Under the pieces are notes generated by a model, which saw only the letters and a list, made by a program, of their open reading frames with translations, was not told where the DNA came from and did not search any database. The position numbers and the translations under genes were made by a program. Shown here piece after piece: positions 16,472 to 24,149 of a DNA stretch of 28,510 bases. Numbering within the stretch: position 1 is the first letter of the stretch; every line of letters starts with the position of its first letter. The stretch lies in contig MGVN01000187.1 in the NCBI GenBank assembly GCA_001800515.1, positions 1-28,510 of the forward strand, read 5' to 3'. This DNA comes from Elusimicrobia bacterium RIFOXYB2_FULL_49_7. Lineage in GTDB: Bacteria > Fibrobacterota > OXYB2-FULL-49-7.

Positions 16472-16765
16472 CTATATCGCCACAGAATTGGCCCACTGCG
16501 GCCCGTAAGCCAAAGCGGATCCTTCGGGCTTCGCCGTTTCCCGCCATTGATTGTCGGTTCTTCCCTGACCTCTGACGAGATAGCGGACCTGGGTGCCCGT
16601 ATGCCACGATCGTGAAAAAACGGCGTCGTCCAAATCCATGTTAAAACCAATAGGAAAGGTAATCAATGCGCAGTTTGCTTCCTGAAGAATTTTCTCCAAA
16701 GCCAGAGCCGCTTTTCCTTTTTTAACAGGCAAACCGTGGGCAGGGTCAGATTGGACGGACATCAT
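16472..16765 (-). CDS. Unrecognised 97-aa reading frame, possibly a gene remnant
   Basis: The first 55 residues look like real protein (DPAHGLPVKKGKAALALEKI, then ANCALITFPIGFNMDLDDAVF), mixed alpha/beta in character. The rest reads WHTGTQVRYLVRGQGR and ALAYGPQWANSVAI. I do not recognise a family. There is no good ribosome-binding sequence, and the frame ends just where the wHTH remnant begins on the same strand, so it is probably another truncated gene in this decayed stretch. Confidence 0.3.
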   Translation of the reverse strand: MMSVQSDPAHGLPVKKGKAALALEKILQEANCALITFPIGFNMDLDDAVFSRSWHTGTQVRYLVRGQGRTDNQWRETAKPEGSALAYGPQWANSVAI

Positions 16766-16869
16766 AAAAAGGAATTGGAGAGTAAAAAGTTAAATCTCTT
16801 GAGTGAATCATTCAGGCTTTTTGATAAATTTTTATTCTAAGTATAATTACAAAAATATATTTTTAAACC

Positions 16870-17589
16870 ATGATACCAGAACTTAGCATCATCTACTCTG
16901 TATATAATGCAGAAACTTCGCTGAAACGTCATTTTTCTCAATGGCGTGAATGGCCGGAGAGCCTTTTAAATAATATCCAGTTTATTATAGTAGACGACTT
17001 CTCGGACAATCCAGTCCATTTTGATGGCCCCAATTCAACGAATCATCTTGTGCTTCGAATTGACGACGATATCGATTGGAATCAACCCGGGGGGCGAAAT
17101 CTTGGCGCTCGTCTGGCATGTGCACCGTGGCTCTTGATGACTGATGCCGACCATGAAATTAAATTGGAAGATTGCAGTAAATTAATAGAAATGAATAAGA
17201 ATCCAAATGAATTCTTCACATTTAAAAGAAAGTATCCGGATGGGACACTTGAGAATCCGCATCCTAATTCATTTCTAATTTCTCGCGAGCAATTTTGGGC
17301 TTTCGGTGGTTACGATGAAGATTTTTGTGGACATTATGGTTACGATGATATCTTGATGAAAAGACTATTTGAAAAGAAGATGGTAAAACGTTCTATTGAC
17401 GAGATTTTTTTAACAGCCTACAAGAGTGAAGCATGTACGATACTGGACAGAAGTCACAAAAGAAACAAACGTCTTCTTAAGAAAAAGAGCTCTTTGCTTG
17501 AAAAGAATAAGTATCATAACGGAACTATCTTGCGATTCAGATGGCACATTGCATCTTTTTCTTTCATTTCTCCAGTAACATATGCTTAA
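16870..17589 (+). CDS. Family 2 glycosyltransferase-like protein
   Basis: 239 residues. GT-A fold features: LSIIYSVYNAETSLKRHF at the N-terminus, FIIVDDFSDNP (about 38-48), a DDDIDWNQPGGRNLGARLA block where family 2 enzymes have the nucleotide-sugar site, and MTDADHE (about 96-102) as the D-x-D metal motif. FGGYDEDFCGHYGYDD (about 147-162) matches the acceptor/ED-like region. The last 50 residues are Lys-rich. The gene is strongly AT-rich with no Shine-Dalgarno and stands alone between gene remnants and inverted repeats, so it looks acquired. Acceptor unknown. Confidence 0.75.
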   Translation: MIPELSIIYSVYNAETSLKRHFSQWREWPESLLNNIQFIIVDDFSDNPVHFDGPNSTNHLVLRIDDDIDWNQPGGRNLGARLACAPWLLMTDADHEIKLEDCSKLIEMNKNPNEFFTFKRKYPDGTLENPHPNSFLISREQFWAFGGYDEDFCGHYGYDDILMKRLFEKKMVKRSIDEIFLTAYKSEACTILDRSHKRNKRLLKKKSSLLEKNKYHNGTILRFRWHIASFSFISPVTYA

Positions 17590-17660
17590 ATGCAGGTTAT
17601 TGTTTTTATCCTATCAAAATGTTAAATTCTAAAGCAGTGTTTTTGAAAATTTTCAGGTTA

Positions 17661-17718
17661 GAGTCTGTGTCGCCAACATCTACGGTTTTTGCGTAGATGT
17701 CTGGCGACTTACAGACTC
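17661..17718. repeat. Long hairpin, 24-bp arms
   Basis: Arms 17661-17684 and 17692-17718 pair almost perfectly (GAGTCTGT, GTCGCCA, ACATCTACG on the left; three unpaired bases on the right arm), with the loop GTTTTTG. It lies 70 bp after the glycosyltransferase stop. It is followed by CCGGCCTTGGCCGG (17724-17737), another perfect hairpin. Could be a terminator between converging genes, an element end, or an extragenic palindrome. Confidence 0.7.
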
Positions 17719-17744
17719 TTATTCCGGCCTTGGCCGGTTTAGGA

Positions 17745-17785
17745 GTATTGTCAGAAAAACGTACCGTTTTTTCTGACAATAGTAC
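17745..17785. promoter_or_regulatory. Palindrome with the TTGTCAGAAA half-site
   Basis: TTGTCAGAAAAACG and CGTTTTTTCTGACAA face each other across three bases, extended by GTA/TAC. The half-site is the one found before both DUF6088-type genes in the window. It lies at the 3' side of the deleted toxin, where no promoter for it is obvious, so it may be a relic operator of another antitoxin operon, or a terminator. Confidence 0.5.
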
Positions 17786-17992
17786 CTACACAAACCGCAT
17801 CCTATTAATGCGCTTTTCCAATTTGAGCAAATCGCTAATGATTTTACTCCAGGACGGCTTTTTTCCGAATATCATTCCTGACATTCTCGAATAATCCAGT
17901 TCAAGCGAGTTTAACCGTTCCTTGGGGGCGGATGCCGCGGACCGGAAGAGGTCCGCGCGCTCCTGATGTGACGCTGCCGCTATCCTATTCAT
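17786..17992 (-). pseudogene. AbiEii-type toxin reduced to its N- and C-terminal ends
   Basis: 68 residues. MNRIAAASHQERADLFRSAA is the usual N-terminus of nucleotidyltransferase toxins paired with DUF6088 proteins, and LELDYSRMSGMIFGKKP followed by ISDLLKLEKRIN is their usual C-terminus. About 200 central residues, including the GG and DxD catalytic motifs, are missing, with the reading frame kept open. It starts 5 bases after the antitoxin stop, the normal operon position. The enzyme must be dead; the gene is an internal-deletion remnant. Confidence 0.75.
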
Positions 17993-17997
17993 TGTTC

Positions 17998-18609
17998 CTA
18001 ATCCTTCTTCAAAATTTCCACCAATACCTGCTTAATCCAGACGGGCGAATAATCAAAGCCGGCCTTGATTTCTTTTCTATAACCGGGCCTTAAAAGCGTC
18101 CGTATTCTTTTTATCATGACCTCATCAACGTCCTTCTTTCCGAGATAGCGCAGCGCCTGTAGAAGGAGCGGGAAAAAGCCGCCCTGCACGTCCATGGTTT
18201 TGGGGCCTCTGTGCATCATGCGGATGGTGTAGGGCCCCAGTTTAACGGTCTTCGTCTTCCCGTTCGTGCAGTAGACGATTTTTGCGGGGACTTGTGTAGA
18301 CAGGCCCAGCAGGTTGGCGGCATAAGCGCCTGTGGGTATGATGCGCATTTTGTTCTTCTTCGCCCAGGCCTGGACCAGGGCATCGGGCGACTGCAGGGCG
18401 GGGCCTCCGAGCAGTGCGCTCTGCCGGGGGTATTCGTAAAAGCCTTTGCCAAGGCGGCGTATCTCGCCTTTCGTAACCAGCCGCGAGAGAGCCTTGGCGA
18501 TCCTCGGCCTGTTGCCGAGTCCAAGGAGTTCATTTACATGCACGGCCCGGCCTTTGTTCCGGGCCAGCATCTCAAGCAGGCGTTCGGATACCGGTTGCGC
18601 CACGTTCAT
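17998..18609 (-). CDS. DUF6088-type AbiEi-like antitoxin/regulator, orphaned
   Basis: 203 residues, GC-rich compared with its surroundings. N-terminal winged helix: RAVHVNELLGLGNRPRIAK, LSRLVTKGEIRRLGKGFYEYP; then the DUF6088 pattern (SPDALVQAWAKKNKMRI, ANLLGLSTQVPAKIVYCTNG, IRMMHRGPKTMD). It is homologous over its whole length to the protein at 10786-11391. Its toxin partner is only a remnant (17786-17992). It should repress its own promoter through the 12-bp inverted repeat at 18627-18662, right before the start. An intact antitoxin with a gutted toxin is what is expected if the antitoxin decays last, or if it has been kept for protection against related toxins. Confidence 0.8.
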   Translation of the reverse strand: MNVAQPVSERLLEMLARNKGRAVHVNELLGLGNRPRIAKALSRLVTKGEIRRLGKGFYEYPRQSALLGGPALQSPDALVQAWAKKNKMRIIPTGAYAANLLGLSTQVPAKIVYCTNGKTKTVKLGPYTIRMMHRGPKTMDVQGGFFPLLLQALRYLGKKDVDEVMIKRIRTLLRPGYRKEIKAGFDYSPVWIKQVLVEILKKD

Positions 18610-18626
18610 GGTACGGCCTCAGTCTC

Positions 18627-18662
18627 TATTGTCACAAAATGGAACTACTATTTGTGACAATA
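18627..18662. promoter_or_regulatory. Operator of the minus-strand DUF6088-type gene
   Basis: A perfect 12-bp inverted repeat, TATTGTCACAAA (18627-18638) and TTTGTGACAATA (18651-18662), with a 12-base spacer, 18 bp upstream of the gene's ATG. TTGTCA could also serve as a -35 box. AbiEi-family repressors bind such paired repeats; the half-site matches those at 10623 and 17745 apart from one base. Confidence 0.65.
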
Positions 18663-18680
18663 TAAATTATTCGCCAGCGG

Positions 18681-18720
18681 AAAACCATCAGTTCGGCAGT
18701 AAACTGAGGGGTTTTCTTTT
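18681..18720 (+). terminator. Terminator-like hairpin before the KdpD-like gene
   Basis: AAAACCATCAG pairs imperfectly with CTGAGGGGTTTT and is followed by CTTTTA. No plus-strand gene ends before it, so it either insulates the next operon or acts as an attenuator in its leader. Confidence 0.5.
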
Positions 18721-18805
18721 AGGTGGTAAATCCCGGCATTGTGTTGATTTATCGGAATACCTATTTTTCATATCAGTGCATTGATGCTTTTATGGGGAAT
18801 AGGCT

Positions 18806-20287
18806 TTGAAAAAGAATCTCATCAGCCTTCTGTTCGTTTTATTAGCCTCCATCATTGGGCAATTGCTATACGGCAAGTTGGAACCCGTCAATCTCATCAT
18901 GCTGTATCTGGCCGCAGTGCTTGTCTCGGCCTACCTGTTGGGAAGAGGGCCCGCCATTCTTGCCTCCGTCACAAGCGTCATTACGTTTGACGTTCTTTTC
19001 GTCCCTCCTCGTTTTCGTTTGTCCGTTGAAGATGCCCAATATTTCGTCACATTTATCGGGCTCCTGTGCGTGGGTCTATTAATTAGTGAACTGGTTTCCC
19101 AGCTCCGCAATAGGACCACGGCTGCGGTTGCCAATGAAAGAAAGGCCATTGCCTTGTACCGGCTCAGCCACGATTTGTCAAAAGGAATGAATATTGAAAC
19201 TATTCGCACAATCATAAATCAGGCGGTTCGAAGTGTCCTCCGGACGGATTGTACGCTTTTTCTTGAGTCAGAGGGATATTTTACGCAGACGGATCCTTAT
19301 GCACAAGATGTCGACCCGGACGAGGCCGCAAGAAGATGGTCATATCAAAACGTTCAGTGCGCAGGTCATGGCATGGAACTTTGGCCTGATGCGAAGATGG
19401 CCTACTTTCCAATTTCCACCGGCATCAAAATCTTAGGGGTATTAGGAATTCATGGAAACATATCGGGCGGAATATGGTCTCCAGAAATCAGGCAATGGAC
19501 CGAAACTCTGGCAAATCAGACTGCCATCGCTCTCGAAAGAGTATTTCTTTCTGAGGAAACGAAGAAAATGGAGATTGTCCAGGAAAAAGAACGCCTCCAA
19601 GCCGCTTTGCTTAATTCACTCTCCCATGATTTGCGCACCCCCTTGGTTGCCATTACCGGCACATTAAGTCACCTTGTCAACAAACAAACATCCTCGCAAT
19701 CTTCTATTGACAGAGAGATGATTGATAACGCCAAGAAGGAGGCAGACAGACTGAATCGGCTTGTGACACAGTGGCTTGACATGGCCCGCGCGGAAACAGG
19801 TAATTTCAAAGTTGAACCAACGCCCAGTGATCTCAACGATCTTGTAGGGGTTGCGTTAAAAGAAGCGGAGTCCGCGCTAGAAGGCCGGATCGTAACGGTA
19901 GACCTTCCCACAAATATACCCGAGATAAATATCGATTTTCCTTTATTCCTGAAAGCTTTCTCTAATCTATTGGACAACGCGGTCAAATTCTCGCCATCAG
20001 GCTCACCGATAGACATTATTGCAGAAGACAAAGGGCTTTTGGTAACATTGGGTGTGGCTGACCAGGGTATAGGGATACCGGATGAACAACGTGATAAAAT
20101 ATTTGATAAATTCTACCGGACCTCCCAATCATCGAATGTACCAGGCATGGGTTTAGGTCTTTCAATCTCCCGTGCGATCATTGCAGCACATGGCGGAGAA
20201 ATAACCGTCCATGGCAGACCAGGCAAGGGAACTATCTTCAGGATAGGAATTCTTACTCAGCCTGCATCTAAGGCGATACCTTCATGA
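18806..20287 (+). CDS. KdpD-like sensor histidine kinase, short form
   Basis: 493 residues from a TTG start with GGGGAA upstream. Four N-terminal membrane segments (about 5-22, 28-46, 49-66, 79-97) with FDVLFVPPRFRLSVEDAQYF between the last two, the signature of the KdpD (DUF4118) membrane domain. Then a GAF-like domain (about 115-245), a HisKA helix with the phosphoacceptor His274 in SLSHDLRTPL, and an ATPase domain with N box NLLDNAVKFSPSG, DQGIGIP and MGLGLS. The cytoplasmic N-terminal KdpD and USP domains of the 890-residue E. coli protein are absent. It overlaps the response-regulator gene by 4 bases (ATGA). The pair, followed by a potassium-transporter-like gene, probably senses potassium limitation or envelope stress and controls uptake. 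Confidence 0.85.
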   Translation: MKKNLISLLFVLLASIIGQLLYGKLEPVNLIMLYLAAVLVSAYLLGRGPAILASVTSVITFDVLFVPPRFRLSVEDAQYFVTFIGLLCVGLLISELVSQLRNRTTAAVANERKAIALYRLSHDLSKGMNIETIRTIINQAVRSVLRTDCTLFLESEGYFTQTDPYAQDVDPDEAARRWSYQNVQCAGHGMELWPDAKMAYFPISTGIKILGVLGIHGNISGGIWSPEIRQWTETLANQTAIALERVFLSEETKKMEIVQEKERLQAALLNSLSHDLRTPLVAITGTLSHLVNKQTSSQSSIDREMIDNAKKEADRLNRLVTQWLDMARAETGNFKVEPTPSDLNDLVGVALKEAESALEGRIVTVDLPTNIPEINIDFPLFLKAFSNLLDNAVKFSPSGSPIDIIAEDKGLLVTLGVADQGIGIPDEQRDKIFDKFYRTSQSSNVPGMGLGLSISRAIIAAHGGEITVHGRPGKGTIFRIGILTQPASKAIPS

Positions 20288-20982
20288 GCGCAGATTCTTC
20301 ATTGAGAATATTGATTGTTGACGACGAACCTTCCGTCCGCCGTTTTCTCAAGGCCAGCCTTTGTTCACAAGGATATACGGTTTTTCAGGCCTCGAACGGA
20401 CAAGAGGCATTGTTAGAGTTTTCGACTTGCCGTCCTGATGCCGTTATACTCGATTTGAGTCTTCCGGATATGGATGGCATTGACGTCACTCGTTCAATTC
20501 GTGAGCATTCGGGTACGCCTATCATCATCTTATCGGTTCGTGACGGCGAAAAGGATAAGGTGACTGCGCTGGATACCGGCGCAGATGATTATTTAACCAA
20601 GCCCTTTAGCGAAGATGAAATGCTGGCAAGAATCCGGGCAGTGCTGCGCCGCCTGCGTTCAGCATCGGAGGAACCTGTCTTCCAAAGCGGGCATCTTTCA
20701 GTAGATTTGGCAAAACGCGAAGTCGCCGTCAAAGAGACTCCTGCCAACCTGACTCCTACTGAATACGATGTACTAAAAATACTTGTGCTAAATGCCGGAA
20801 AGGTTGTGACACGCAAGCAGATATACAAAGCCATTTGGAATAAAGATGAGGATTGCGAAGGCATCTCACATCTTTTACGAGTCACCATCAGCAATCTCCG
20901 TACAAAGCTTGAATCCAAGCCGCACATCCCCGCGCTAATCATCACCGAACCCGGTGTCGGATACCGACTGCGGACAGATTGA
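20284..20982 (+). CDS. kdpE: KdpE-like response regulator (OmpR family)
   Basis: 232 residues. Receiver domain with the acidic pair Asp13/Asp14 (LIVDDEP), phosphoacceptor Asp57 (VILDLSLPD) and Lys106 (LTKPF), then an OmpR/PhoB-type winged helix (LTPTEYDVLKILVLNAGKVV, ISNLRTKLE, GVGYRL). The overall sequence is KdpE-like (LLEFSTCRPDAVILDL). Translationally coupled to the kinase by an ATGA overlap. Likely target: its own operon and the transporter 78 bp downstream. Confidence 0.9.
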   Translation: MSADSSLRILIVDDEPSVRRFLKASLCSQGYTVFQASNGQEALLEFSTCRPDAVILDLSLPDMDGIDVTRSIREHSGTPIIILSVRDGEKDKVTALDTGADDYLTKPFSEDEMLARIRAVLRRLRSASEEPVFQSGHLSVDLAKREVAVKETPANLTPTEYDVLKILVLNAGKVVTRKQIYKAIWNKDEDCEGISHLLRVTISNLRTKLESKPHIPALIITEPGVGYRLRTD

Positions 20983-21060
20983 ACCCCTGATTTTTGACGA
21001 CTTATTGACTCCCTCCCCGGACTATTCCTCCATTATTTTATTGAGTATCGCGGAGGTAGT

Positions 21061-23037
21061 ATGGATATCGAAACAAATGAATCAATTTTTGGAAGGGCAA
21101 GACGACTTCTTCTGGGTAATCCACGAGATCCGAACGACCGCAGTATTTTTCACCGTCTCTCGTTGATTGCCTTCTTTGCCTGGGTGGGGTTGGGAGCGGA
21201 CGGACTTTCATCATCCTGCTATGGCCCCGAAGAGGCGTTTCTGGCCCTCGGGCATCATCCGATGTTGGGGTTATTCGTGGCCCTGGCATCCGCGCTAACG
21301 ATTTTCCTGATCAGCGCCAGTTATTCTCAGATCATCGAACTGTTTCCAACCGGCGGTGGCGGGTATTTGGTTGCGACAAAGCTATTATCGCCGCGGGCGG
21401 GCGTGGTTTCCGGGTGCGCGTTGCTTATCGACTACGTGCTTACCATTTCCGTGTCCATTGCCGCAGGTGCGGATGCTATTTTCAGCATTCTCCCAGCAGG
21501 CTGGTATGAACACAAACTGTCCTTCGCCATTCTGGGACTTGCGGCCCTCACCCTGCTTAATCTGCGCGGCGTACGGGAATCTGTTGTTCCGCTCGTGCCC
21601 ATCTTTTTGACCTTTGTTCTGACCCATTTTTTCGTCATTATCTATTCTTTGGTCACGTATTCTTCTTATGCAGCCGGATTACCTGCGGTTGCCGTTGGAG
21701 AAGCTCACTCCGCAGTGACGGAACTGGGGCTGGGTGGCGCTATTTTCCTTATTTTTCGGGCTTTCACCATGGGAGCCGGAACTTATACCGGTATTGAGGC
21801 CGTAAGCAACGGGCTTCCCTTACTGCGGGAACCCAGGATAAGAACTGGAAAGCGAACCTTGCTTTATATGTCACTGTCACTGGCTTTCACGGCATCCGGG
21901 TTGATGGTGGCTTATCTCCTTTTCAAGGTCTCGCCCCAACATGGAAAGACATTGAATGCGGTACTATTCGAAACAATCTCCGCTTCCTGGGGCGATGCAG
22001 GGAAACTTTTTGTCCTGGTATCTCTGCTTTCGGCTGCCGCGCTTTTGTTTGTTGCAGCCCAGGCCGGTTTCCTGGACGGTCCCAGGGTACTCGCAAGTAT
22101 GGCATTGGACCGCTGGATGCCGAGTCGCTTCGCCCTGCTGAATGATAGGCTGGTGGCGCAAAACGGGATTCTCGTGATGAGCGGTGCCGCTTTAGCGACC
22201 CTACTTCTCACCCGTGGTTCCATTCGGTATCTGATTGTGCTTTACAGCATTAATGTGTTCATCACGTTCTGTATGTCTCAGTTGGGAATGGTCCGTCATT
22301 GGTGGAGCATCAAATCAAAGCAAACTCCTTGGAAAATCCGGCTTCTTGTCAACGGACTCGGACTGACGGTCACTTCATTGATTCTCCTCTCCGTCATTGC
22401 GATCAAATTCAACGATGGTGGGTGGATTACACTCATTGTTACAGGATTACTTATCCTGATTGCATTTCTGATTAAAAAGCATTATGCGAGTACAACACGC
22501 CAGCTCCGTCGCTTGGATGCTTTGCTTGAAAAAGTCGCTCCGGACATTTTGCTTCCCATAGCACAACCACCGTTTAATTCCAAAGCGAAGACCGCTGTCA
22601 TATTTGTTAATGGTTTTAACGGACTTGGCCTCCATACTCTTTTCAGCGTCTTACGCTTTTTTGGTGGTGAATTTAAAAACTTTCTTTTTATCAGCATAGG
22701 GATTGTGGATACCGGTAATTTCAAAGGAATTGACGAAGTTGAGCATCTGCATCAATCTGTAAAGGATGGAACTGAACGATATGCTCGGTTCATGCAAGGC
22801 CAGGGTTATTTCTCTGAAGGCCTGTACTATATAGGTACGGATGTGATTACGGCAGCGGACCGTGCAATACCGGATATTTTAGCGCGATATCCGAATTCCG
22901 TATTCTTTGGCGGCCAATTAGTCTTTTCCAAAGGAACCTTTTGGACACAGTGGCTCCATAATTATACCGTCTTTTCACTTCAACGGAATTTTTATCATAA
23001 AGGAATTCCGTTTGTTATCTTACCAATACGAGTATGA
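21061..23037 (+). CDS. KimA/APC-superfamily potassium transporter-like protein
   Basis: 658 residues with GGAGG at the right distance before ATG. About 12 membrane segments occupy residues 30-480. GLGADGLSSSCYGPEEAFLAL (about 43-63) and PTGGGGYLVATKLLSP (about 98-113) match the KimA (YdaO) branch of the APC superfamily, high-affinity K+/H+ symporters. A cytoplasmic domain of about 180 residues follows (AVIFVNGFNGLGLHTLF, then TDVITAADRAIPDIL), as in KimA, which has about 607 residues. The gene follows a KdpDE-like pair, which supports a potassium role; an amino-acid transporter is the alternative. No c-di-AMP riboswitch fits in the 78-bp gap. Confidence 0.75.
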   Translation: MDIETNESIFGRARRLLLGNPRDPNDRSIFHRLSLIAFFAWVGLGADGLSSSCYGPEEAFLALGHHPMLGLFVALASALTIFLISASYSQIIELFPTGGGGYLVATKLLSPRAGVVSGCALLIDYVLTISVSIAAGADAIFSILPAGWYEHKLSFAILGLAALTLLNLRGVRESVVPLVPIFLTFVLTHFFVIIYSLVTYSSYAAGLPAVAVGEAHSAVTELGLGGAIFLIFRAFTMGAGTYTGIEAVSNGLPLLREPRIRTGKRTLLYMSLSLAFTASGLMVAYLLFKVSPQHGKTLNAVLFETISASWGDAGKLFVLVSLLSAAALLFVAAQAGFLDGPRVLASMALDRWMPSRFALLNDRLVAQNGILVMSGAALATLLLTRGSIRYLIVLYSINVFITFCMSQLGMVRHWWSIKSKQTPWKIRLLVNGLGLTVTSLILLSVIAIKFNDGGWITLIVTGLLILIAFLIKKHYASTTRQLRRLDALLEKVAPDILLPIAQPPFNSKAKTAVIFVNGFNGLGLHTLFSVLRFFGGEFKNFLFISIGIVDTGNFKGIDEVEHLHQSVKDGTERYARFMQGQGYFSEGLYYIGTDVITAADRAIPDILARYPNSVFFGGQLVFSKGTFWTQWLHNYTVFSLQRNFYHKGIPFVILPIRV

Positions 23038-23071
23038 ACAAAAGAAAAACGCACTGAACAACTTTTAAGAG

Positions 23072-23263
23072 GTGCTACATTTTATAAGCAAACATCGAGC
23101 ATCACTCAGAAGATTTGTACTGATTTTTGCTCTTGTTTTTGCTGTTCTAGGCGCAACGAGGTTTACGGAAATTACTGAGAACCCGGTTGATACCCCCTTT
23201 TTTTCAATGGTTTGGCTCATCACGGACGGAAGAATACTATATTGCCTGAATGGCCCACCCTGA
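23072..23263 (+). CDS. Small single-pass membrane protein, uncertain
   Basis: 63 residues from GTG. A basic N-terminus (ISKHRASLRR) and one hydrophobic segment (FVLIFALVFAVLGATRF) give a believable membrane protein, and its stop overlaps the next start by 14 bases. Against it, the AAGAGG sequence lies too close to the GTG and no family is recognised. Confidence 0.35.
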   Translation: MLHFISKHRASLRRFVLIFALVFAVLGATRFTEITENPVDTPFFSMVWLITDGRILYCLNGPP

Positions 23264-24149
23264 TACAACCCTTCCTTTACGTGAAGAAACGGATGCCAAT
23301 CGATTAGGCGGTCTTCTCGACGAAGATGTCCTGCTGCTCGATTTAGTCTCCGCTTTTTCAGGTGATAGGAAGCTGACCAAAGCCGAGAAAGTCACCCTAA
23401 AGGCCCTCCAACTGAGCCGCGGGAACAAGTTTTTCTCGGATCTGCTTTATGCGATTACGCATAAATATTTCCCGGCCGAAGCGGCCAAGGCGATTTGGGA
23501 AAAGATATTGGAACATAAATTCGGGATGTCGACTTCCCTTAAACGAAATGTCCGGATTACCGTTGCCACACTCGACTATCTGTCCAATCTGACCGGAGAT
23601 CTTCACGGTACCACACTCATCGGCGAATCCCACATTGCCAACATCGTCCGTCTTTCCCTGCATGATGGACTGACCGGTCTCTTTAATCACGCCTACTGCT
23701 TTCAACAGATTGACATGGAGCTTCAGCGATATCAACGATACGGCACGCTCGTTTCCCTGATGATGATAGATATCGACGATTTCAAACAATTCAATGACAA
23801 ATACGGTCATCAGGCAGGAGACGCGATTCTGGCCAAAACAGGGGCCATTATCGGAAATGAGGCCCGAGACACGGATATCTGCTGCCGTTATGGCGGTGAG
23901 GAATTCACGGTCATTCTGCCCTCCACCCATAATATCCGAGCAGAAGCGCTTGCCGAACGGCTGCGGGCAAGATTCGAGCAGAATTTTGCCGGTGACAGAA
24001 AAGTGACCATCAGCATCGGCGTCGCATTATGCAGCAAAGACACGCCAACCGCACAATTGCTTGTCAAAAAAGCGGATGATGCCCTATATCTGGCCAAATC
24101 CCAAGGGAAAAATAGGGTCATTGCCGCCGACGAGCAAGATCATGTCTGA
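23250..24149 (+). CDS. Diguanylate cyclase (GGDEF)
   Basis: 299 residues, no membrane segment. The C-terminal half is a complete GGDEF domain: DGLTGLFNHAYC (139-150), MIDIDDFKQFNDKYGHQAGD (172-191) with metal-binding Asp residues, and the active-site loop RYGGEEF (213-219). RDTD at 206-209 is an inhibitory RxxD site five residues before GGEEF, so product feedback is likely. The N-terminal 130 residues are helical and unrecognised. Its stop overlaps the enzyme I start by 8 bases, so c-di-GMP synthesis and the phosphotransfer protein are made together. Confidence 0.9.
   Translation: MAHPDTTLPLREETDANRLGGLLDEDVLLLDLVSAFSGDRKLTKAEKVTLKALQLSRGNKFFSDLLYAITHKYFPAEAAKAIWEKILEHKFGMSTSLKRNVRITVATLDYLSNLTGDLHGTTLIGESHIANIVRLSLHDGLTGLFNHAYCFQQIDMELQRYQRYGTLVSLMMIDIDDFKQFNDKYGHQAGDAILAKTGAIIGNEARDTDICCRYGGEEFTVILPSTHNIRAEALAERLRARFEQNFAGDRKVTISIGVALCSKDTPTAQLLVKKADDALYLAKSQGKNRVIAADEQDHV

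Noticed and set aside
20983..21060. c-di-AMP riboswitch before the KimA-like gene
   Set aside because: The gap is only 78 bp and shows no such fold; the riboswitch needs more than 100 bases.
24061..24141. Longer enzyme I start at TTG 24061
   Set aside because: The extra 27 residues lie inside the GGDEF gene and enzyme I proteins normally begin near KGIPIVSGRGIGKA; ATG 24142 gives the usual length.
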